The position numbers and the translations under genes are program-made. A model generated the notes under the pieces. The model ran no database searches. It was not told the origin of the DNA and worked only from the letters and a program-made list of their open reading frames with translations. This document shows positions 1 through 7,933 of a stretch of DNA of 25,833 nucleotides, one piece after another; position 1 is the first letter of the stretch, and each line of letters starts with the position of its first letter. The stretch spans positions 1 through 25,833 of the forward strand of contig CAYJLW010000058.1 in NCBI GenBank assembly GCA_964370965.1, in the 5' to 3' direction. The stretch is from CAYJLW01 sp964370965 (GTDB lineage Bacteria > Actinomycetota > Acidimicrobiia > UBA2766).

Positions 1-3000
1 CCATGTTCGGCCAGGCACAGCCGCTGCTCGCCACCCCGGCCCCGTCACCGCCGAGGGGGGCGCCGCCCACGGGTGGGATCGACGTCGCGGCGGCAACAGC
101 GGCCGTGGACCCGCTCAGGAACGGAAGGCTGAAGCACTCCTCGTCGCCGTCGACGGCCCAGGTCCCGCCGAGAAGATCCAGGAAGATCTCGTGGCGACCG
201 AGGAACACCACGTCCAGGTAGCCCACGAGTTGGAGCAACCATCCTGCTGTCGCCGTCCGCGAGCGGACGCTGCAAAGGCGGTTGAACTCCTCCCAGCGCA
301 CGAGACCGTCGCCGTCGGGGTCGTCGAAGTCGATCTCCTTGCGAACTCCGAAGGCCCCGCGCAGCCCGGCCCCAGCTCTGGCGAGGACTGCCGAGAAGTA
401 CACGCCGCCGTAGAGCCCGCCTCCGACCGACACCTCCGCCTCGGGGGCGTCCCGGCCCGCCGCGTCGCCGTCGTGCAAGTACAAGCCGCTCATGACCGAA
501 GCTCCAGGCACCCCGCTCCTGGCTTCACGGATCCCTTTCGTGTCGTATCCCAGCCGCAGGCGCCCCCGCATGAGCAGGGCCAACTCGGTCCGCAACTCGA
601 GGCCGAAGCCCGGCACCGCGGCTTTGGTCAAGAACTGCTCCACACCGTCTCTGACGCCATGGCCGACGTCCCAAGCCCAACCCTTGTTCGGCGTCGGCGG
701 CAGCCCGAAGATGGCCCGGACAACGCCTTCGAGCGGGATGAGGAGCCATTCCACCGCTTCGCCCGCGGTCTTCGCGACAGCCCTGATCACTCCCTCCGTC
801 GCCGCGCCGACGAACGGCACTGGGATGCTGCCCACCCGCCAGTCCGCCAGGTTGAAGGCGAGATCCAGCTTGGCTTCGTGGGTGCCTGTGTCGAACTCCA
901 CGAGACGCACGTCCCGACCGAACATGAAGCCCTGCACGAGCTCCTTCACACCTGCCAGGGGGTCGGCGTCTGCGGCGGCAAGGAACGGAAAGGAGACGCC
1001 CGCCTCAGAGGCGGGAATGGACGACCCCAGGTGCGCCAGCTCGGCGGTCAGGCCCGCCGTCGCGAACGCTTCCGGTGGTGCCGCCGGTGGTGTGACCGGC
1101 GTGACCGCTGTCGCGTCCCCCGATGCCCCCCCGTCACTGTCCGGGGGGCCCACCGCGCTGGGAGCCTCCTGCAGGTTCTTGCCCTCGAGACGGAACGTCC
1201 CGAGGTCCGCGATACCGAGGTCGATCACGGATCCCCCTCCCTTCAGGACGTCCGACACGGCGATGAACTTCTCGATCGTCTCCAGCCACGACAGGTCTCC
1301 TCCCAGGTCCCGAGCCAGGTCACGGATCCGGTACGGCTGGCCGGAGTTGAACATCTCGTGGATCCACGTCCACACGGGCACTCCGGCATCCATGATTCCT
1401 TTGATCCCCTGGGCGGTGTCGTAGATGCCCTTCAACGTCTCCCCAGCTCCGACGAGCATTGGTCTCACCGTGCGGGCGATGAAGGCGCCCACGTCGAGCT
1501 TGAGTTCGCTCACCATGATCAGGTCCGGGTCTGCGTAGTCGCCCGGGCCGCTGCCCCAGCCCGCCGCGACGTCGTCGAAGCTCACGTCGATGCGGCCCTG
1601 CACCGACGGGAACTCCTGGGCGGCCTCGCCCGCGTTCACACCCGTGTCGAAGCGCATGTGCGCCTCGGCGTCGGCATCGAGGCGGATCTGGGATGCGGCG
1701 AGGCCGCTGAGGAGGCGGTCGCCGCTCAGGACGCCCGCGGGGGGCGTGACCGAGAACGCCACGACGGCCTCGTTGCGCATGCCGTTGGAGCAGTCCGTGT
1801 AGAGCTTGCCTTGGAAGTACCCCAGCTCGACGGCGACCTCGTCGGGCGGGGTGATGACGGCGTCGGCGGCGAACAGGGGCGAGGTGCCGTCGGAGTCGAT
1901 GTAGAAGCCGCTCTCCATGTTGATGCCGAAGGCCAGGTTCGCCTCCCAGGAGATCCGGGCGCCGCCCCGGAACTCGCCCCTGGTGTGTACGGCGAGGCCG
2001 GGGAAGCCGAGGTCGAACGCCGGGGCCCGCACGTCGTAGGTGCCGGGCGACCCCATCTTGAGGCGGAGCTTGATGTCGTAGAGCTTCCCGTACGGGTCCT
2101 CGGGGGCGCAGGCGACCACGGGGGCCTCGGGGTTGTCGCGGCACAGGGCGGTGACCTCCACGAAGGTGGCGGCGTCGTCCTCGCTGCCCCCGGCCACGAG
2201 CTTCTTCAGGATCCCGATGCCGCGGGAGTCCCCGAAGAGGCCCAGGCAGGCCTGCCCGCCGGGGAGGGCGTAGGCGGCCGGGCCCAGGATGTCGGTGAGC
2301 ACGGTCTGCACGCAGGTCGTGACCTGGCCCACGGTGAAGTCGCCCAGGACCAGGGACATCACGAGCGGCTTCAGGCGCACCATCGTGTTCTTCACGTTCT
2401 CGAGGAACTCCACGAGGTCGGCGAAGCGGCCCCCGATGATGGGAATCTCGACGTCGCCGTGCGTCCGGGCGTACTCCTGCACGAGCGTGAGCAGGCGGAC
2501 GAGCCCGTCGTAGAAGTCCACGTTCAGGATGTTGCGCATCAGGGAGTCGAAGATGTCCGTGGGGAGGTAGAAGGCGGCGTTGTCGTAGGAGTCCGGGAGC
2601 GGCCCGGGCGCCCCGCCCGAGACGAGGGCCCCGAGGTTGTAGACGCGGAAGGCGGCGACGCCGAGGAGCACCCCGTTGAGGCTCACGGGGACGTTGCCGC
2701 ACACGTCGCCCTCGCCCACGAAGCCGTTCTCGGTCGCGGGGTTGTTGTCCGGGTCGAAGGTGCCGCACATGAACGGCGCCCCCTGGGCGGGGCGCAGGTC
2801 GACGCCGAGGTGCGAGAGGTACTCGTTCAGGGTCACGCGCCCGTCGGCGTCGCCGGGGTCGGCGCCCGTGTAGCCCACGTCGAGGCCGAGGCCGCCCCGC
2901 AACGTGGCGTAGTCGCCGCCGCTGTCGCCCACGCGGACCTCGAAGGGCCCGAGGCGGGCGCGGAAGTCGATGCTGCCCGTGAGCTTGAACTCGCCCCTGA

Positions 3001-6000
3001 GGCCCGAGTCCCGGTCGATGCGGATCCCGGAACTCGCCGGGTCGTTGGGGTCGTTGGTCATGTCGACGCGCCCCGAGAGCCGGAGCCCGAGGTCGTAGCT
3101 CGCCCGCAGGCCGGCGTCGGTGCTCGACTGCACGAGCGGCATGGACATCTGGGCGTTGGGCTGGTTCCCGCCCAGGAAGGACCCGGTGGCGAGCTGCACG
3201 GGGAGGGGCTCGTCACGGCACCGGCTCCCGTAGTCGCTCGTGCAGATGCCGAGGTCGAGGTCGAAGTCGATCGTGCCGTCCTCGTTGAACGTGACGTGCA
3301 GCGGGTTGCGGTCCCCGTCGACGAAGACGTAGTAGAGGGTGTTGAGGACGTCGGCGAGGGACTCCGCCGCCTCCACGGCCGGGTAGTCGGCGAGCACCAC
3401 GTCGCTCACGTCCGCGAAGGTGACCTCGGCCGTCACGGTGAACCCCTCCGGGTCGGTGACGTCGAACGCGAACACCCCGGGGGCGCCCGGGTCGGTGGTG
3501 GCGAGGTCGGCGGCCCCGGCGAGCCGCTCGCCGCCGACGACCGTCCACGCCACGCTCGCCGGCACGCCGGCCGTCGCGAACGCCTTGCACTCCACGCGGT
3601 CGCCCGCCTTCGGGCGCAGCAGGCGGGCCGAGAGCTCCCCCTGGGCGCCGATCCGGCAGCGCACCACGCCGGGCTCCCGCCCGGGCTGGTCGAGGAGGCC
3701 GAGGCGGGTGCGGGTCGTGCGCACGTAGGCGAGGGCGTCCGCGACACGCAGGCCGAGCACGGGGATCTGGCGCTCCGCGCCCTGCGCCTGCAGCTTCTCG
3801 TACGTGACGTCGAGGAGCTTCTGGAGCACGAGGCGGATGGCGGCGGGGAGGTTGAACCCGAACGCCGACAGCCCGGCGGCGCCCTCGCCCGCCTGCATGC
3901 GGAACCCGCCCCAGTTCGGGCTCGGGCAGTGCCCCCCGCCGTCGGCACGGGGCGTGAAGACCTGTGGCCACTCGATGAGGAGCTCGCCCGAGAGGAGGCT
4001 GCCCGCCGAAACGAGCCCGGCGGCCGCCTGCAGGCCCCCGCTCATCCCGAGGTTGCACTCGGCGCGCACCACGTCGCCCGCCCGCTCCACGAGGTCCGAG
4101 ATCAGGATGGCGCCGTCGAGCACCGCCGGGGAGTCCCAGTCGTCCCCGCGGCGCACTTGGAGGCCGTCGGGGTACACGGCGGAGGGGTCGAGGTCCATGC
4201 GCACGGCGGGCCGGTCACCGCTGCTCACCTCTACGGTGTGGTCGCGCCCGGGCAGGGCCGCCACCCCGGCGGAGAGGAGGCCGAGGCGGGCCGTCCCCTC
4301 GATGTCGACGGAGCCGTCGAGGCCGGCGACCTGCAGGGCGGCCTTCCCCTCGGGCACCCGCACCCAGAAGCGGTCCAGGTCGCCGGCGCCGTAGCGGGCG
4401 GCGCCGTCGGCGGCGTCCGCCTTGCGGATCCTCGTGACGTCGTCCACGAGGAGCATCCCCAGCTCCAGGTTCACCTCGGTGCGCCCGAGGTCGATGGAGG
4501 CCCCGGCCTCGACGCCGAGGTCGATGCTGTCGATGCCGAGGCGCCCGCGGAACTCGTCCGAGAGCGCGACCTCGGCCTGGGCGGGAGCGGGGTCGGTCTC
4601 GATCGCGAGCGGGAAGCTCACCGAGCGCGTGGAGGCGTCGAAGCGCACCCCGGTGGCGCGCAGGGAGGCGAGGTCGGCGAGGCGGGCCACGAGGTCGTCG
4701 GCCGAGACGAGGCGCGCCTCGGTGGTGTGCGTCGTCGTCGTCGTGGAGCCGTCGCCGGCAGTGGCGTCCTCCGTCCAGTCCACGGCGACCACCGGGTAGC
4801 CGTGGCGGGTGAAGTCGCCCATGATCCTCATGTGCCCGGTCGGGGACGGCCCGGCGGCGTCCGCGGGCGCGTCGAGGAGGAGCCCGAATGCCGGGTCGAC
4901 CCGGGGTGTGTAGTCCCGGAACACCGGGTCCGGCGTGTCCGGGTCGGTGTCCGGGGCGGACGTGAGGAGCTGGCAGTACACGAGGCCGTTCGCCTCGCGG
5001 GGCCACCCCCCACTGGGCGGCGAGGTGGGCTCCCGGCCGCAGGCGAGGATCCCGTCGCCGAGGCGCGTGACGAGACCCTTCACGTCCCCGGCGACCGCGG
5101 CGACGTCGGCGGCATGCTCGGAGACGAGCGGGATCTGCACGTCCCCCGCGCTCGTCGTGGCCGAGAGGCCCTGCAAGAAGCGGTCCAGCATCTGCAGGAG
5201 CGCCATGGGATCGAAGCGCACCAGGTCGCCCAGGTCCCCGAAGTCCACCGTGAGGGCGCCCTCGGGCTTCGGCTTGAAGAGGTTCTCGAGCGGCTTCACG
5301 GCCTCCGCCCGGGTGAGGGAGAGGTAGTCGGTGACGTCGCCCACGTCGAGGCCGATGGTGGCCCCGCGCAGGGGGGCGCCGCCCAGGTCCGCCCCGAGGG
5401 AGAACGCCAGGGAGGCGTCGGGCACGTCCACCTCGTGGCCTTCGTCGTCGAGCGCGGTGGCGTTCGCGAAGTCGACCCGGAGGAGCTGGGAGAGCTCCTC
5501 GACGGTGCGGGCACCCTGGATCTGGCCGAGGCCGACCTCGCCGGAGGGGTCGTCGAAGAGGATCCCGAAGGCGAGGGCGAAGCTCGCCGACCCCGAGTAG
5601 GTGACGTCGAGGAGCCCGAGGGGGATGCGCCCGCCCCCCTCCAGGGGCAGGACCCGCCCGAAGAAGACGAGACGCGTGTCGTTGGCGTTGACCCGCAGCT
5701 CCGCCCCCGGCGTGCCCGCCGGCCCGTACTGCAGCGAGAGGCGGCCGTCGAAGCCCACGTCGAGGTCTGTCGTCACCGTCACCGGCTCCTGGCCGGGGAC
5801 GGGCATCGGGATCGCCACGGGCACCCGCACCCGCTTCGTCACGTTCAGGTCGAAGTCGAGGTGCAGGATCCGGGGGTCGACGGGGTCCTTGCGCACGATG
5901 GGCTGGGCGGCGCCCCCCTCGCCGGGTAGGGGGTCGAGGCGGTAGGTGGTGCCCGCCCCGTCGGTGCCGTCGAGGCGGTCCAGGGCGCGGGCGACGTCGG

Positions 6001-7012
6001 CGACGGAGGGCAGCAGCGTCCCGGACGTGAACAGGGCCCGGGTCGCCATCACCGCCAGCGTGGCGCTCACCTCGTGGGCGAAGTCCCGCGTGTTCAGGGG
6101 CGAGAGGTTCGCCCCCATGCCGTGGAGAAGGCCGAGCTTGTCCGCGAGGGCGCCGAAGAGGCTCACGACCTGGCGGAAGACGTGGAAGACGAAGCTCTGG
6201 CCGAGGTACTTGCCCGGGACCACGAAGACGTCCCCGCCGTCCCAGGACGCCGACTTCGAGATCGTGTGCCCGCCCAGGGCGGGGAAGGTGAGCTCGATGC
6301 GGTCCGGCGTGTCGAACGGTGCGCGTCCGCTGAGGTCGTCCACCCGCCACCGCATGGGCATCACACGGAACTTGCCGTCCGCGACGCCGAAGAAGGCGGC
6401 GGGCGCCGACACGCCGTTGTCCCCCCAGGCCTCCACCTGGCCGCTCATGGTGATCATGAGGGCGACACCTTCGATCCCCCGCTCCGGGTCCTTCACCGTG
6501 AGGAGCCCGGAGTAGAGCTCGGCGACGCCGATCTTCCACTTCCATGCCGCCACGCCGAAGCGGAACGGGCCCAGCTCGGGACGCGACTCGGAGCCGGGCG
6601 CCGTGGCCGTGCCGCCCACGGCCGAGGGCCGCGAGGCGTCCATCACCACGACCGGAAGCGACCCGGCGACGGGGCCGGCGGTGGTGGCGTCCTCGTAGGT
6701 GACGCCGAGCCGGGGGGCGAACGTCCCCGGCCGGGTGTACTCGTACGCCGCCGTCGGCGCCGTGGTCGCGGCGTCCACGGTGCCGTCGCCGTCGAAGTCC
6801 CAGCGGTACTCGGTGATCGTCCCCGGCGAGGCGCCCGCGTCGAAGGTGACGGTGAAGGGCGCCACGCCGAGGAACGAGTCGGCGCCGAACGACGGGGCAG
6901 GGGTGGTGGCAGCCGCCCGGTCGCCGAGACCGATCACGCCGGCGAGACCGGCGAGACCGGCGAGACCGGCGAGGATCCAGAGTGCGAGGGTGAGAAGACG
7001 GGACCTGTTCAC
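1..7012 (-). CDS. Giant exported PKD-domain protein, C-terminus beyond window
   Basis: The frame is open from a GTG at 7012 to the left edge, giving at least 2337 residues. The GTG overlaps the stop of the upstream glycosyltransferase (GTGA), and a GGGAGAGG-like ribosome site lies about 10 nt before it, which fixes the start. Residues 1-35 form a signal peptide with an L-A-G repeated core and a likely cleavage after A-A-A. Residues about 41-118 are a PKD domain (YRWDFDGDG motif). The rest is mostly short beta-rich stretches that I cannot assign to a family. Three helical segments share an I-P-hydrophobic core followed by an A-D-hydrophobic pattern, with the Ile at about 627, 1083 and 1523, so a module of about 450 residues appears repeated. 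An EF-hand-like loop (DPDGDG, E at position 12) is near residue 2230 and a weaker one near 1384. A run of six Thr lies near residue 760. It is probably cell-surface or secreted and calcium-binding; function is unknown. Confidence 0.85.
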   Translation of the reverse strand, partial: MNRSRLLTLALWILAGLAGLAGLAGVIGLGDRAAATTPAPSFGADSFLGVAPFTVTFDAGASPGTITEYRWDFDGDGTVDAATTAPTAAYEYTRPGTFAPRLGVTYEDATTAGPVAGSLPVVVMDASRPSAVGGTATAPGSESRPELGPFRFGVAAWKWKIGVAELYSGLLTVKDPERGIEGVALMITMSGQVEAWGDNGVSAPAAFFGVADGKFRVMPMRWRVDDLSGRAPFDTPDRIELTFPALGGHTISKSASWDGGDVFVVPGKYLGQSFVFHVFRQVVSLFGALADKLGLLHGMGANLSPLNTRDFAHEVSATLAVMATRALFTSGTLLPSVADVARALDRLDGTDGAGTTYRLDPLPGEGGAAQPIVRKDPVDPRILHLDFDLNVTKRVRVPVAIPMPVPGQEPVTVTTDLDVGFDGRLSLQYGPAGTPGAELRVNANDTRLVFFGRVLPLEGGGRIPLGLLDVTYSGSASFALAFGILFDDPSGEVGLGQIQGARTVEELSQLLRVDFANATALDDEGHEVDVPDASLAFSLGADLGGAPLRGATIGLDVGDVTDYLSLTRAEAVKPLENLFKPKPEGALTVDFGDLGDLVRFDPMALLQMLDRFLQGLSATTSAGDVQIPLVSEHAADVAAVAGDVKGLVTRLGDGILACGREPTSPPSGGWPREANGLVYCQLLTSAPDTDPDTPDPVFRDYTPRVDPAFGLLLDAPADAAGPSPTGHMRIMGDFTRHGYPVVAVDWTEDATAGDGSTTTTTHTTEARLVSADDLVARLADLASLRATGVRFDASTRSVSFPLAIETDPAPAQAEVALSDEFRGRLGIDSIDLGVEAGASIDLGRTEVNLELGMLLVDDVTRIRKADAADGAARYGAGDLDRFWVRVPEGKAALQVAGLDGSVDIEGTARLGLLSAGVAALPGRDHTVEVSSGDRPAVRMDLDPSAVYPDGLQVRRGDDWDSPAVLDGAILISDLVERAGDVVRAECNLGMSGGLQAAAGLVSAGSLLSGELLIEWPQVFTPRADGGGHCPSPNWGGFRMQAGEGAAGLSAFGFNLPAAIRLVLQKLLDVTYEKLQAQGAERQIPVLGLRVADALAYVRTTRTRLGLLDQPGREPGVVRCRIGAQGELSARLLRPKAGDRVECKAFATAGVPASVAWTVVGGERLAGAADLATTDPGAPGVFAFDVTDPEGFTVTAEVTFADVSDVVLADYPAVEAAESLADVLNTLYYVFVDGDRNPLHVTFNEDGTIDFDLDLGICTSDYGSRCRDEPLPVQLATGSFLGGNQPNAQMSMPLVQSSTDAGLRASYDLGLRLSGRVDMTNDPNDPASSGIRIDRDSGLRGEFKLTGSIDFRARLGPFEVRVGDSGGDYATLRGGLGLDVGYTGADPGDADGRVTLNEYLSHLGVDLRPAQGAPFMCGTFDPDNNPATENGFVGEGDVCGNVPVSLNGVLLGVAAFRVYNLGALVSGGAPGPLPDSYDNAAFYLPTDIFDSLMRNILNVDFYDGLVRLLTLVQEYARTHGDVEIPIIGGRFADLVEFLENVKNTMVRLKPLVMSLVLGDFTVGQVTTCVQTVLTDILGPAAYALPGGQACLGLFGDSRGIGILKKLVAGGSEDDAATFVEVTALCRDNPEAPVVACAPEDPYGKLYDIKLRLKMGSPGTYDVRAPAFDLGFPGLAVHTRGEFRGGARISWEANLAFGINMESGFYIDSDGTSPLFAADAVITPPDEVAVELGYFQGKLYTDCSNGMRNEAVVAFSVTPPAGVLSGDRLLSGLAASQIRLDADAEAHMRFDTGVNAGEAAQEFPSVQGRIDVSFDDVAAGWGSGPGDYADPDLIMVSELKLDVGAFIARTVRPMLVGAGETLKGIYDTAQGIKGIMDAGVPVWTWIHEMFNSGQPYRIRDLARDLGGDLSWLETIEKFIAVSDVLKGGGSVIDLGIADLGTFRLEGKNLQEAPSAVGPPDSDGGASGDATAVTPVTPPAAPPEAFATAGLTAELAHLGSSIPASEAGVSFPFLAAADADPLAGVKELVQGFMFGRDVRLVEFDTGTHEAKLDLAFNLADWRVGSIPVPFVGAATEGVIRAVAKTAGEAVEWLLIPLEGVVRAIFGLPPTPNKGWAWDVGHGVRDGVEQFLTKAAVPGFGLELRTELALLMRGRLRLGYDTKGIREARSGVPGASVMSGLYLHDGDAAGRDAPEAEVSVGGGLYGGVYFSAVLARAGAGLRGAFGVRKEIDFDDPDGDGLVRWEEFNRLCSVRSRTATAGWLLQLVGYLDVVFLGRHEIFLDLLGGTWAVDGDEECFSLPFLSGSTAAVAAATSIPPVGGAPLGGDGAGVASSGCAWPNM
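6941..6972. repeat. 9-bp tandem repeat inside the signal peptide
   Basis: The unit ggcgagacc is present in three perfect copies (6941-6967) plus 5 nt of a fourth. On the coding strand each copy adds G-L-A to the hydrophobic core of the giant protein's signal peptide. The period is a multiple of three, so copy-number change would lengthen or shorten the core without a frameshift. Confidence 0.9.
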
Positions 7013-7800
7013 GGCAGCAGCACCTCTCCCTCGTAGCCCGGCACCGCGCCGGACAGCACGGGCACCTCCCCGATCCCTTCGCGAGGCACCAGGCGTCTGA
7101 TCCTCACGGCGTCGGCCAGCATGCGGAACCCGTCGGACGCCGGGCGCACGGTGCTGTCGCCCCGGTGCGCCCAGGTGACGCCCACCTCGACCACCCTGAG
7201 GCCGGCGCGGCGGGCCCGGTAGAGGAGCTCGAGGTCGAACGCGAACCCCTGCGTCTGCAGGGGGGAGAACAAGAGACTCGCCGCCCGTCGCGTGAACGCC
7301 TTCAGGCCGCACTGGGAGTCCCGGACCTCACAGAGCCCCATGCCCCGCACAGCGAGGTTGAACGCCCGCGATGCGAGCCGGCGGGACAGGGGCTGGGCGT
7401 GGACGACGTCGCTGCCGGGGCACGCCCGGCTCCCGATCGCCACGTCGGCGCCTGAGGCGTCCAGGGCGTCCGTCACCGCCAGGACGTCTTCGGGACCCGA
7501 GGAGAGGTCCGCGTCCACGAAGGCGACGACCTCCCCCCGGGCCGCCAGGACCCCGGCGCGCACGGCGGCGCCCTTGCCGGCGTTGCGCCCCAGGCAGATC
7601 ACCCTGTGCGGGAACGTCACGTCCGCGAGCGCCGCCTCCAGCACGGCGACGGTGCCGTCATCGCTGCCGTCGTCCACGAAGACGACCTCGGGCCCGTCCG
7701 GGCCGAATTGCCCGCGCAGCCGCGCCGTGGCCGCGTCGATGCGCGTCTCTTCCCGAAACATGGGAATGACGATTGAAACCGTTCCCCCGGCGCCCCTCAT
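7009..7800 (-). CDS. GT-A (family 2) glycosyltransferase, polyprenyl-phosphate sugar synthase-like
   Basis: 263 residues, all one cytosolic GT-A domain with no membrane segment. The N-terminus reads VSIVIPMFREE. FVDDGSDDGT (about 41-50) is the nucleotide-sugar site, NAGKGAAVRAG follows, and DAD at 96-98 is the metal-binding DxD. The downstream motif RDSQCGLKAF and the FAFDLELL segment resemble Alg5/DPM1-type enzymes, which transfer glucose or mannose from a nucleotide sugar to a polyprenyl phosphate. The ATG at 7800 is chosen because GGAGG sits 9 nt upstream; an in-frame TTG at 7836 would add 12 residues. The stop overlaps the start of the giant protein by 4 bp, so the two are almost certainly translated together. 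The sugar and the acceptor lipid cannot be read from the sequence. A role in glycosylating the giant protein is inference. Confidence 0.88.
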   Translation of the reverse strand: MRGAGGTVSIVIPMFREETRIDAATARLRGQFGPDGPEVVFVDDGSDDGTVAVLEAALADVTFPHRVICLGRNAGKGAAVRAGVLAARGEVVAFVDADLSSGPEDVLAVTDALDASGADVAIGSRACPGSDVVHAQPLSRRLASRAFNLAVRGMGLCEVRDSQCGLKAFTRRAASLLFSPLQTQGFAFDLELLYRARRAGLRVVEVGVTWAHRGDSTVRPASDGFRMLADAVRIRRLVPREGIGEVPVLSGAVPGYEGEVLLP

Positions 7801-7933
7801 GGCTCTGAACCTCCGCTGCTCCCGCTTGAGGAACAACGAATAACAGAGACGCGTTTACCTTCCGTTTAGCGCGGTCGGGCCGCGCGTGTCCGCGGCCGCA
7901 CGCACCTCGGGCGCCGGCGGCCCGCCCCCGGTC

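Noticed and set aside
191..5929. Plus-strand open frame of 1912 codons
   Set aside because: It lies entirely antisense to the giant protein gene. Its product is rich in repeated E/V/H/G/R without domain logic. In DNA this GC-rich, codons whose reverse complement is a stop are rare, so long antisense frames are expected. The minus-strand frame has a signal peptide, a PKD domain and a coupled start.
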